A DNA stretch of 64,000 bases from Robinsoniella peoriensis (lineage in GTDB: Bacteria; Bacillota; Clostridia; Lachnospirales; Lachnospiraceae), in assembly GCF_042680125.1 (NCBI RefSeq), contig NZ_JBHTNY010000007.1, one strand, 5' to 3'. Shown here piece by piece: positions 18,380-26,116 of the stretch. The translations under genes were made by a program, and so were the position numbers. Each line of letters opens with the position of its first letter. Positions within the stretch are counted from its first letter, which is position 1. The notes under the pieces were generated by a model that was not told the DNA's origin, did no database searches, and saw only the letters and a program-made list of their open reading frames with translations.

Positions 18380-18407
18380 GGCCAGCCATGAATCTTCATG
18401 ACCGGCC
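18380..18407 (-). promoter_or_regulatory. Intercistronic hairpin between malE- and malF-like genes
   Basis: A 13-base stem (GGCCGGTCATGAA with TTCATGGCTGGCC, pairing with G-U wobbles) closes a two-base loop and is followed by TTTTC. In this position it would stop 3' exonucleases or cause partial termination, giving more binding protein than permease. That role is known for malE-malF spacers in other bacteria. Confidence 0.75.
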
Positions 18408-18473
18408 TATGCTTTGACAGATGCGCGCTTACCGAATCTGAAAAATACTTGTGCCGGGTCCCTGCCTGACTTA

Positions 18474-19751
18474 TTAATTGGCAGCAGCGGCACTGGCGGT
18501 ATCATTTACCAGGGCATCCAGTTTCGTCTGAATATCTGCATCTGATAATTTACCTGCATATGCATCGATAATAATCGGATCCAGAATATCCCAGAAGGAA
18601 CGCAGTTCAGAAAGTTTTGGCATTAATACGGTATAGTCTTCCTGGGTCATCTCAGAAACAACGCCGGAGATCATGTCATTTTTTACTTCATCTGATTCTC
18701 TTAATGCATTATTACAGGGAATATTTCCATTTCCTTCAAAACGTGCTTTCTGGCTTTCCTGGTTTGAGAGGAAATCAGCAAGTTCCATTGCATCTAACGG
18801 ATATTTGGTAGCTGCATTTACAGCCAGTAATTTAACTCCCTGGAAAGAGCGCAGCTGAACGGCACCATCTCCAAAATCAGCAGTTGGGTAAACAGCTACC
18901 CCAAGGTTTTCTCCAAGGGCATCTGTAATATCCTTTTTTCCCCAGGGGCCGGTTACCATAGCAGCGATTTCACCGGATTTTAACTTATTCATAGCATCTG
19001 CATTGCAGGCAACCACGTTTTTATTATCTTTTAGAGAAGCAATCCATTTTGTTACATTTACACCCTGTTCGGAATTAAAAGTGGTATCTGCAATGTCTTC
19101 CCCATTATCTCCGAAAAGCTTACATCCGTTTGCAATATACATCGGTGCTACTGTATAGTTGGTACCTTCTTCCGCTACATTTAATCCGATTTTAGCCTTT
19201 GCGGTAATGCCCTCAAATGTTTTCACATCTTCTTCCGTAAGCATGGATTTGTTATAAACCAGATACATTGCTTCTACTGCATACGGGTAGCCATAAACAG
19301 TATCTTTATAGGTAGCCGCATCCAAAGCTGTTGGCGTATCTTCACTCTTAATTCTGTCTGCATACTTGGTATTTTCGTATAAGGTGCCCGCCTCTACAAG
19401 CTGTCCCAGCTGATCATGAGGTAATGCGATTACATCTGCTGCAGCCTCCGGATCTTTCTTCACCTCTTCTTCCGCCTTGCCGCTTTCTGAAAATACAACA
19501 TCGATGGTATAATTCTTTTCCGGATGAGCTGCTTTAAACTGCTCTACCAGATCCTTGGTAATATCCAGTACATCCTGATCTGCCCACACCTTTAACGTCA
19601 CGTCCTTACTGTCTGTGCTGACTGCTGATCCTGTACCGGCTGCGGTAGCCGCCTCTGCCGAAGACTTACTGTTGCCTCCGCATCCTGCAAGCAGACCGCC
19701 CGCCATCATAACCGATAATGCAAGAGCTGTAAATTTAACTGTTCTTTTCAT
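18474..19751 (-). CDS. Maltose/maltodextrin-binding lipoprotein, MalE family
   Basis: This 425-residue lipoprotein has a lipobox (LLAGC), a short Ser/Ala/Thr linker and a MalE-type fold. Matching motifs include KVWADQDVLDITKDLVEQFK near the N-terminus, VYGYPYAVEAMYLVYNK, MVTGPWGKKDI and the SELRSFWDILDPII helix near the C-terminus. It binds malto-oligosaccharides outside the cell and delivers them to the MalF/MalG pair. The ATG at 19751 has GGAAGGTAAGGA upstream. It is the first gene of the operon and follows a promoter with a tandem activator-type repeat. The fold is certain; the maltodextrin ligand is inferred from MalF/MalG and the GH13 gene. Confidence 0.93.
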   Translation of the reverse strand: MKRTVKFTALALSVMMAGGLLAGCGGNSKSSAEAATAAGTGSAVSTDSKDVTLKVWADQDVLDITKDLVEQFKAAHPEKNYTIDVVFSESGKAEEEVKKDPEAAADVIALPHDQLGQLVEAGTLYENTKYADRIKSEDTPTALDAATYKDTVYGYPYAVEAMYLVYNKSMLTEEDVKTFEGITAKAKIGLNVAEEGTNYTVAPMYIANGCKLFGDNGEDIADTTFNSEQGVNVTKWIASLKDNKNVVACNADAMNKLKSGEIAAMVTGPWGKKDITDALGENLGVAVYPTADFGDGAVQLRSFQGVKLLAVNAATKYPLDAMELADFLSNQESQKARFEGNGNIPCNNALRESDEVKNDMISGVVSEMTQEDYTVLMPKLSELRSFWDILDPIIIDAYAGKLSDADIQTKLDALVNDTASAAAAN

Positions 19752-19800
19752 AATTCCTTACCTTCCTTTTCATTTGGATGTTCTCCTGTTTTCTGAGGTA

Positions 19801-19829
19801 ATTATAACTTTTCATCCGCCTGTTTAAAA
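19801..19829 (-). promoter_or_regulatory. Activator-dependent promoter of the mal-type operon
   Basis: A perfect -10 box (TATAAT, 19801-19806) has only ATTTTA at the 17-base -35 position. The direct repeats at 19830-19868 begin immediately upstream. This geometry is typical of promoters that need a bound AraC-type activator touching RNA polymerase. Confidence 0.6.
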
Positions 19830-19868
19830 TGAACTAAATAAACTTTGGTAGTGAACAAAATAAACTTT
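19830..19868 (-). promoter_or_regulatory. Tandem 17-bp direct repeats, probable activator site
   Basis: Two copies of a 17-base sequence (TGAAC-W-AAATAAACTTT on the plus strand, 16 of 17 identical) start 22 bases apart, about two helical turns. They lie on the same DNA face, as AraC/MsmR-family dimers require. The response regulator at 24498-26102 is a nearby candidate. Confidence 0.65.
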
Positions 19869-19961
19869 TCATGGCTGTATGGGGTTTCCCTCCACTTATT
19901 GTTCTGTTTCCGGCTGGCCATGACTATTCTTTTATAAACTACATGGACATAGAAAATCAGA

Positions 19962-20024
19962 ATCTACGTAACTTTTTTCAAATGCCATGCCAAATAAATC
20001 AACGTAACTTTTTTCAAATGCCAT
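19962..20024. repeat. 27-bp direct repeat upstream of tetR
   Basis: Segments 19962-19988 and 19998-20024 differ at one base, and the last 23 bases are identical. They start 36 bases apart, and the second copy ends on the first T of the tetR -35 box. The near-identity suggests a recent duplication or a functional tandem site. Confidence 0.7.
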
Positions 20025-20052
20025 TGACAAAACTAAGACTGACAGCTATAAT
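20024..20052 (+). promoter_or_regulatory. Consensus promoter of the tetR gene
   Basis: TTGACA and TATAAT are separated by exactly 17 bases, 39 bases before the tetR start codon. The TetR-type operator begins eight bases downstream of the -10 box. Confidence 0.85.
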
Positions 20053-20059
20053 CAAAACA

Positions 20060-20075
20060 ACATACATGCGTATGT
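20060..20075. promoter_or_regulatory. TetR-type operator in front of tetR
   Basis: ACATAC-ATGC-GTATGT has perfect six-base arms. It matches the palindrome upstream of the ABC genes at 16 of 18 positions in the wider comparison, and covers the expected transcription start of tetR. Autoregulation is therefore likely. Confidence 0.75.
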
Positions 20076-20090
20076 ACAGGAGGTGATACT

Positions 20091-20741
20091 ATGCCACGCC
20101 ATGATCCAGACCAAAAAACAAAGCAGAATATATTGGAAACTGCTATGCGCCTTTTTTCTGAAAGGGGAATGGAGAATGTGAACGTTGAAGATGTTGTAAA
20201 GGAGGTCGGTGTTACACGGGGAGCATTTTACCATTATTTCAAATCCCGGGAAGAATTGATTTCAAGTGTTATGTATAAATCTTTTGAATGTGATAACCCT
20301 TATCTGCTTGCTGATAAACAGGAAGGACTTAACGCTCTTGAAAAATTTCGCTTTATAGCCAAACTTAGTCTGCGTTCCCATTTGGATGCAAGTGACAGTA
20401 TGAAAGCACAGATGAAGAAGTTAGCGAACAATCCAGTTGTTTTTAAGAATGAGATGATATTCCAGGTAAATGTTATGGCAACTTATATGGAGAAGTTACT
20501 GATTGAAGGTAACAAAGACGGCTCGATGAATGTGGTCTTTCCAAAACAGACATCACAAACGATTGCATGGCTTGCTGCCTCGTGGCTTAGTCCATACGCA
20601 TTTGAAGTATCTTATGAGGAATATGTCGATAAAGTTTTGTTCTTTGAGCAACTATCAACATTGCTGGGCTTTCCTATAATGGATGAGGAAATGAAAGAGA
20701 TTTATTTAAAACTCGGTAGTTCTGAATTTAAAAAAGAATAA
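20091..20741 (+). CDS. TetR-family transcriptional repressor
   Basis: This 216-residue protein has the TetR helix-turn-helix at residues 11-57 (NILETAMRLFSERG, then VEDVVKEVGVTRGAFYHYFKSREEL). Its C-terminal ligand domain is not conserved. The ATG at 20091 follows AGGAGGTGATACT. Similar palindromes precede this gene and the ABC exporter genes 84 bases downstream, so it most likely represses both until a drug-like ligand binds. The inducing compound is unknown. The cassette is on the opposite strand from the mal-type operon and may have been inserted beside it. Confidence 0.92.
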   Translation: MPRHDPDQKTKQNILETAMRLFSERGMENVNVEDVVKEVGVTRGAFYHYFKSREELISSVMYKSFECDNPYLLADKQEGLNALEKFRFIAKLSLRSHLDASDSMKAQMKKLANNPVVFKNEMIFQVNVMATYMEKLLIEGNKDGSMNVVFPKQTSQTIAWLAASWLSPYAFEVSYEEYVDKVLFFEQLSTLLGFPIMDEEMKEIYLKLGSSEFKKE

Positions 20742-20755
20742 AAGTATAATTTTTA

Positions 20756-20775
20756 ACTGCCTTTCTTTAGGCAGT
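20756..20775 (+). terminator. Weak stem-loop between tetR and the ABC genes
   Basis: ACTGCC and GGCAGT pair around an eight-base loop, followed by AAAATTT rather than a clear T run. It may weakly attenuate transcription from tetR into the exporter genes. Confidence 0.4.
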
Positions 20776-20793
20776 AAAATTTACAGGTTAAAC

Positions 20794-20809
20794 ATACATA
20801 CGTATGTAT
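20794..20809. promoter_or_regulatory. Perfect 16-bp palindrome, TetR-type operator before the ABC exporter genes
   Basis: ATACATACGTATGTAT is fully symmetric and lies 16 bases before the exporter ATPase start, next to its AAAAGGAGGT ribosome site. It shares its core with the operator at 20060-20075. Confidence 0.8.
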
Positions 20810-20825
20810 TAAAAGGAGGTTAATA

Positions 20826-21665
20826 ATGTCAGAAAAAATAATTGAAGTATCAAGGCTGGAAAAATCTTATAAGTCAAACCATGTTTTGAAGGATGTGAGT
20901 TTTACCATTGGAAAAGGCAGCATATTTGCCCTGCTTGGGTCAAATGGTGCGGGAAAAACTACAGTTGTTAAAATCCTTTCCACATTGCTGAAACCGGACG
21001 GCGGCAGTGCTGAAATTAACGGATTTGATGTAGCAGCAAATGGCGATGATGTACGTAAATGTATTAGCCTTACAGGACAATTTACAGCAGTAGATGAAGT
21101 TTTGACAGGCAGAGAAAATCTAACTCTTATCGGACAGCTAAAACGTCTGCCAAACCTTAAAAATACGGTTAATGAGTGGCTGTCTTTTTCGGGTTTGGGG
21201 GATGCCTCCAACCGGAAAGTGTCCACCTATTCGGGAGGTATGCGGCGCAGGCTTGACATAACAATGAGTCTTATGGGCAGCCCCGATGTGCTTTTTCTTG
21301 ATGAACCTACAACAGGACTTGACCCCCAAAACCGCATTGCTATGTGGGATCTGGTAAAAGAGTTAGCAAAGAAAGGAACAACAGTGTTTCTCACAACACA
21401 ATATTTAGAAGAAGCTGAATATCTCGCAGATAATATTGCTATTTTACATGACGGTAGAATCATCGCAGAGGGAACACCGACGTATCTGAAAGAAAAAATG
21501 CCCCAGAGAGGGGTACGGCTTAATTTTGACAGTGAGATAAAAGCCGGTATAGCGATAAAACTCTTAACGGAAAATGGAATTTCTGCCGACAGCATAGAAC
21601 AAAACTTACCCTCTTTAGAAGATGTATTTTTAACGCTGATTCATGAGAAAAAGGAGAGCAATTAA
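20826..21665 (+). CDS. ABC exporter ATPase, DrrA/CcmA-type multidrug group
   Basis: This 279-residue ATPase powers export by the adjacent membrane protein. Walker A is GSNGAGKTT (residues 38-46), the Q-loop lies in SLTGQFTAVDEVLTG, the signature is YSGGMRRRLD, Walker B is LFLDEPTTGLDP, and the switch region reads TTQYLEEAEYLAD. The Gln-Tyr variant of the switch is typical of the DrrA daunorubicin-resistance group. AAAAGGAGGT precedes the ATG. One base separates its stop from the permease start, so the two proteins are made together. The substrate is unknown; the TetR repressor upstream suggests a toxic compound. Confidence 0.93.
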   Translation: MSEKIIEVSRLEKSYKSNHVLKDVSFTIGKGSIFALLGSNGAGKTTVVKILSTLLKPDGGSAEINGFDVAANGDDVRKCISLTGQFTAVDEVLTGRENLTLIGQLKRLPNLKNTVNEWLSFSGLGDASNRKVSTYSGGMRRRLDITMSLMGSPDVLFLDEPTTGLDPQNRIAMWDLVKELAKKGTTVFLTTQYLEEAEYLADNIAILHDGRIIAEGTPTYLKEKMPQRGVRLNFDSEIKAGIAIKLLTENGISADSIEQNLPSLEDVFLTLIHEKKESN

Positions 21666-21666
21666 T

Positions 21667-22437
21667 ATGAAAAAATCTAACGTAAATATTTTTTTTGATG
21701 CATGGGTCATGTTTAAACGCTGTTTCATTATATCTTTGAGAAATCCCGAAACACTCCTGACGGCAACCTTAATACCATTTTTTTTAATGGTTTTATTTGG
21801 TACGGTATTTGGAAGCATATCCGATGTAGGGGATTTTAATTATATTGACTTTATCGTACCGGGAATTATCTTGCAAAGTATCGGTCAGGCATCTCAATAC
21901 TCGGCAATGAATGTTACATCTGACATGACAAAAGGCATCATAGACCGTTTTCGCTGTATGTCCATATCAAAATCCGCCGTGTTAATTGGTCATACAGGTG
22001 CTGGAGTGATACGAGGTCTCATTTCAAATGCCGTCATTATCATAACTGCTCTCATTCTCGGCTTTAGACCGCAAGCTGGAGTTATAGATTGGCTTTTGGC
22101 AGTATTATTTCTTTTGCTGATAAATATTACAGTTACTTTAATCGCTGTACTATGCGGGATGATATCAAAATCGGTAGAAGGAGCGAGCGGACTACTGTTT
22201 CCCCTTTTTATTCTGCCTTTTATGAGCTCGGGGTTTGCTCCCGTAGACACTATGCCAGGCGGCATTCAGTGGTTTGCAGCGATACAGCCTATGACACCCA
22301 TTATTGACAGTTTGAGAGCCCTGACACTTGATTTGCCTTTGGGAAATAGTTTATGGCTGGCACTTGCCTGGTGCGTGGTATTAAGTATTGGGAGTTTTAC
22401 TTTATCAATGCAGACATACAATCAAAAATTATCGTAA
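21667..22437 (+). CDS. ABC-2 type exporter permease, DrrB group
   Basis: This 256-residue membrane protein has six predicted helices and the ABC-2 pattern: a cytoplasmic N-terminus with CFIISLRNPETLL, then IVPGIILQSIGQASQYSAMNVTSD and GIIDRFRCMSISKSAVLIG. The ATG at 21667 follows AGGAGAGCAATTAAT; an upstream ATG at 21643 overlaps the ATPase gene. With the ATPase it should form an exporter dimer controlled by the TetR protein. The end at 22437 is normal for the family (GSFTLSMQTYNQKLS). Confidence 0.92.
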   Translation: MKKSNVNIFFDAWVMFKRCFIISLRNPETLLTATLIPFFLMVLFGTVFGSISDVGDFNYIDFIVPGIILQSIGQASQYSAMNVTSDMTKGIIDRFRCMSISKSAVLIGHTGAGVIRGLISNAVIIITALILGFRPQAGVIDWLLAVLFLLLINITVTLIAVLCGMISKSVEGASGLLFPLFILPFMSSGFAPVDTMPGGIQWFAAIQPMTPIIDSLRALTLDLPLGNSLWLALAWCVVLSIGSFTLSMQTYNQKLS

Positions 22438-22571
22438 AAGTACATTCATTTATACTGGGCTTTATCGCCAATTTTATTAGTACCACAGCTCTATTTCAAC
22501 CGGATATCCCACTTATCATTGGCGGATTAGGCGATTTTCTGTTCATTGCCAACTCAGACTTAAAATGTTAA
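22438..22571 (+). other. Possible coding remnant after the exporter permease
   Basis: A different reading frame stays open through 22571 and reads as a plausible hydrophobic tail (FIANFISTTALFQPDIP and further), but it has no own start or ribosome site. It could be the degraded end of another membrane protein brought with the cassette, or chance. I do not recognise it. Confidence 0.25.
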
Positions 22572-22628
22572 AATACCTTTATACTTAACAATCATACATT
22601 TTTCATAGCAAAGATAAGGATGTGAAAC

Positions 22629-24461
22629 TTGAAACCCAAATACCGCTTTAACCGTATCCGCACAAAATTATTTACCATATTTTTTATTCTGGTACTGTTC
22701 CTGCTGCTGATTACTATTTCGTTGAATTACATGATCTCCAGCCGTTCTAACAACCGGAATGCAAAAATTTTAAATAACCAGATGGCGACTCTGGCTGATC
22801 AGGATTTCCAGGTTATATTTGATGAAATAGACCGGATTTATTCTTCCATTACCACCAGTCCGAATTTTTCATCTCTTTATAATGCCAGCAGTAAAGCTTC
22901 CCCATTGGAGAATTATCTGCTGACCTATAACCTTTCGGATCTGCTGAGCACTCCACTGGGAGCTTCCCTTTATATACACAGCATTAATTATATCAACCCA
23001 TCCAATGACATGCTGATTTCCTGCATTGCCGGGGAAATGAATGTTGAGCGCAATTTTTCATTTTCCGACTCGCCTTCCTGGTTTCAGACAGCCGTAAATA
23101 AGTTGGAAGAAAATGAGAATGCAAATATTCTATATCTTCCCTCCCACCAGGAGCTCTATTACAAACGTGGGGCAAATGATGTAAATAAAGAAGTAATTAC
23201 CGTGGTCAGAAAGACTGCTAATGTCAATACAAATTATCAGAATAAGGGACTATTATTTTTTAACATCGATCTGGAAGTATTGAAAAAATTAACCAGAGGA
23301 CTAAATGCTTACGACGGGATGCAAAATGTCATTATGACAGACACCGGAGAGGTAATCTATTCAACAGATACCGGTCTGACTCAGGTTCCGGGCGCAGCAG
23401 ATACCCTGTTAAACTGCAAAACGATTGGATATCTCACCTTATCCCAGAATACCTACATGGCGCTTCCTGTTCCCATTCAGGTAAATAACTGGCGGATTAT
23501 TTCCCTCATACCAAAATCCGTCTACACCCGTGAAAGCCGTCATGTGGCATTGCTCAGCATTTTAGTCGGCGTTCTGGTGCTGACTCTGGGGCTTTTCATT
23601 ACCTGGATTTTGTCCAAAAGGATCTCTACCCCCATTGAATCTCTTTCCGGAACTATGAAAGCTGTTTCCAACGACCAGATGGATATCCGTGCTGAGATCA
23701 CTTCTAATGATGAGGTGGGTGAGCTCTCCGTGAGTTTTAATACGATGCTGGACCGGATCAATGATTTAATTGAACAGGAGTACGTTCTGACTGCCCAGCA
23801 AAAGGATGCTCAGATTAAAGCTCTGCAGGCACAGATCAACCCCCACTTTCTCTATAATATCCTGCAGTCCATAGCCAGCATTGCATCCATTAACCATATA
23901 CCCGAGATTACCACTATGGCTAATTCCCTTGGAAAAATGATGCGATACAGTATTAAAACAGCTGAAAACTCCACTACCATCCAGGATGAACTGATACATG
24001 TGGTACATTACCTTGAAATCCAAAAAATCCGCCACCTGGAAAAACTGGATTACCAGATCCAGTCCGATGAAAAATATGCTGATTTTCCACTGTTAAAATT
24101 AACACTTCAGCCATTGATCGAAAATGCAATTATGCATGGGTTCTGCCCATCACACGAAAAACTTTTTATTTTATTAACGGTTACAGAAGAAGATCCCTGG
24201 CTTATCATTCAAATTTCAGATGATGGTGCCGGAATTCCGGCCGAAAAGCTGCAGCAGATTCAAACAGAACTTCTTACACCTGCTACAGGCTTTTACAGTG
24301 ACAGCAGTCCCAGTATCGGTATAAAAAATGTCTATGCACGTTTGCGCCTTTACTACAACAAAAATGTTCTGCTGGAGATCGACAGTGAGCAGGATGAAGG
24401 GACTGTTATTACTCTGAAACTGCCCTTGGATAAGGATAAAACGAAAGAATTACCAGAGTAA
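22629..24461 (+). CDS. Sensor histidine kinase, YesM type
   Basis: This 610-residue membrane kinase has a first helix at about 13-35, a Cache-like extracellular sensor of about 260 residues, a second helix near 303-325 (LLSILVGVLVLTLGLFITWIL) and a HAMP region. The kinase core follows, with the phosphorylated histidine near 406 in QINPHFLYNIL, then LIENAIMHG and DDGAGIP. The start is a TTG at 22629 with AAGGA eight bases upstream; no better in-frame ATG precedes the first helix. It is followed by its response regulator (36 bases) and a sugar-binding lipoprotein. It may sense a carbohydrate either directly or through that lipoprotein. Confidence 0.92.
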   Translation: MKPKYRFNRIRTKLFTIFFILVLFLLLITISLNYMISSRSNNRNAKILNNQMATLADQDFQVIFDEIDRIYSSITTSPNFSSLYNASSKASPLENYLLTYNLSDLLSTPLGASLYIHSINYINPSNDMLISCIAGEMNVERNFSFSDSPSWFQTAVNKLEENENANILYLPSHQELYYKRGANDVNKEVITVVRKTANVNTNYQNKGLLFFNIDLEVLKKLTRGLNAYDGMQNVIMTDTGEVIYSTDTGLTQVPGAADTLLNCKTIGYLTLSQNTYMALPVPIQVNNWRIISLIPKSVYTRESRHVALLSILVGVLVLTLGLFITWILSKRISTPIESLSGTMKAVSNDQMDIRAEITSNDEVGELSVSFNTMLDRINDLIEQEYVLTAQQKDAQIKALQAQINPHFLYNILQSIASIASINHIPEITTMANSLGKMMRYSIKTAENSTTIQDELIHVVHYLEIQKIRHLEKLDYQIQSDEKYADFPLLKLTLQPLIENAIMHGFCPSHEKLFILLTVTEEDPWLIIQISDDGAGIPAEKLQQIQTELLTPATGFYSDSSPSIGIKNVYARLRLYYNKNVLLEIDSEQDEGTVITLKLPLDKDKTKELPE

Positions 24462-24497
24462 TTTTGCAGAAGCAATTAAGAACAGGAGGCACTAAAA

Positions 24498-26102
24498 ATG
24501 ATCCGTACTATCATATGTGAGGATGAATACTGGGTACGAAAAGGCATTATAAACCTTGTCCCCTGGAAAGAATTCGATCTGGGGTTTGCAGGTGAATTCG
24601 AAAATGCCACCGATGCCATTGAGTTTTTAAAGACCAATCCGGTTGATCTGGTCATTACTGATATGAATATGAATAACGGAGATGGCTGTACGCTGCTTGA
24701 CTATCTCATGGATTCAAATACTGATTGTGAAAAAATTATTATCAGCGGATATACCGATTTTGAATATACAAAAAAAGCGATCAATTCCTCTGTATGTGAA
24801 TACTTATTAAAACCGGTAGAAGAGACGGAGCTTCGAAATGTGCTGAGAAAAGCCATTGATAAGATTCATGCAAAACGCAAAGACCGCCTGGCGCAAATCG
24901 AGGTACAGGAAAAAATGCAGCAGACCGTACCGCTTCTTCAGGAAAAATTATTAAATTCATTGGTGAGTTCCGAAGATTATGGAAAAGAAAAAATTATTGA
25001 GGAACTGTCTAAGATAGGTTTTGAATTAAATGATAAATATTTCACTGTACAGATTCTCTATGTGGCAAAGTTGGAACCCAGCGCATCCATTACTCCCCTA
25101 TCCGAGGAAGAACTGATGGAGTGGACTTCTTTCATCGAAGAAAAAATTACACGAAAAGAATGTATTTTATTTAAAAGCCGTCATCGTAAAGAAGAGTTTA
25201 TCCTTTTATGGGAGGGAACACCACAACGTCCGCTTCATCGGACTTCCATATTTTCAGAATTTCATAAACTGGGGGATGCCAAGGGCTATACCATGAAAAG
25301 CGGGACAGGAACCTTTGTGAAAGGATATCAGTCCATCCCTCTTTCCTATCGGCAGGCGAAGGCTGCGCTGGATTATGAACTGATCAGCCAGCCGCTTCCC
25401 CAAATCATATTTTACGATGATATCAAAGAGCTGAACCTAAGAACCTACTCCTATACCCTGGATGAAAAATTACTGAGCGGCATTATCAAAAACAGAAGCC
25501 GGAAAATGATCCCTCTTTTTTTAGAACATATCGGTTCTATTTCCAAAACTGCTTCTTACTACCATCTTCCAACTTATAAAAATGCCGTGATACGTGCTGC
25601 CATGCAGTTAGAAAAGGCATGTTTTGAAAAAGAAATGAAATGCCCGGAATTATCAGACACGGTAAATATTGTCACCCCGATGTGTTCCACCGCCCGGATT
25701 AATCAGTATCTCATAAAGATCTTCCACGATATTCTGGATGAAATCGAAAAAGCCAAAGTTCCCGCGGGGAAAAACGTAATCGAAGAAATATGCGAATATG
25801 TAAAAGTAAACTATGGTGAAGAAATCAGTCTCATTGCATTTGCCCAAAAATACTACATGAACCATATTTATTTGAGCCGCCTGTTCAAATCAGAAACAGG
25901 TGAAAACTTCAGCAGTTTTCTAACCAGAATAAGAATGGAAAAGGCAAAAGAATTATTATCCAGTGATTCCTTCCTGATTAAGGAGATTGCCGAAATGGCA
26001 GGTTATGAAAACCCTTATTATTTTACCAAAGCATTTAAAAAATACTTTGCCTGCTCACCAACGCTCATTGAGAAGCTGGATACCAAGGAGAATGAGGGTT
26101 GA
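24498..26102 (+). CDS. AraC-type response regulator, YesN family (long form)
   Basis: This 534-residue regulator has a receiver domain (phosphorylated Asp55 in LVITDMNM, KPVEE lysine near 107), a central region of about 250 residues and C-terminal AraC helix-turn-helix motifs (SLIAFAQKYYMNHIYLSRLF and IKEIAEMAGYENPYYFTKAF). An ideal GGAGG site precedes the ATG. The stop overlaps the next gene's leader, so it is cotranscribed with the kinase and the binding protein. Likely targets are its own operon and the divergent mal-type operon, whose promoter carries a tandem direct repeat; the latter is inference. Confidence 0.93.
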   Translation: MIRTIICEDEYWVRKGIINLVPWKEFDLGFAGEFENATDAIEFLKTNPVDLVITDMNMNNGDGCTLLDYLMDSNTDCEKIIISGYTDFEYTKKAINSSVCEYLLKPVEETELRNVLRKAIDKIHAKRKDRLAQIEVQEKMQQTVPLLQEKLLNSLVSSEDYGKEKIIEELSKIGFELNDKYFTVQILYVAKLEPSASITPLSEEELMEWTSFIEEKITRKECILFKSRHRKEEFILLWEGTPQRPLHRTSIFSEFHKLGDAKGYTMKSGTGTFVKGYQSIPLSYRQAKAALDYELISQPLPQIIFYDDIKELNLRTYSYTLDEKLLSGIIKNRSRKMIPLFLEHIGSISKTASYYHLPTYKNAVIRAAMQLEKACFEKEMKCPELSDTVNIVTPMCSTARINQYLIKIFHDILDEIEKAKVPAGKNVIEEICEYVKVNYGEEISLIAFAQKYYMNHIYLSRLFKSETGENFSSFLTRIRMEKAKELLSSDSFLIKEIAEMAGYENPYYFTKAFKKYFACSPTLIEKLDTKENEG

Positions 26103-26116
26103 AAGGAAATCTATAT

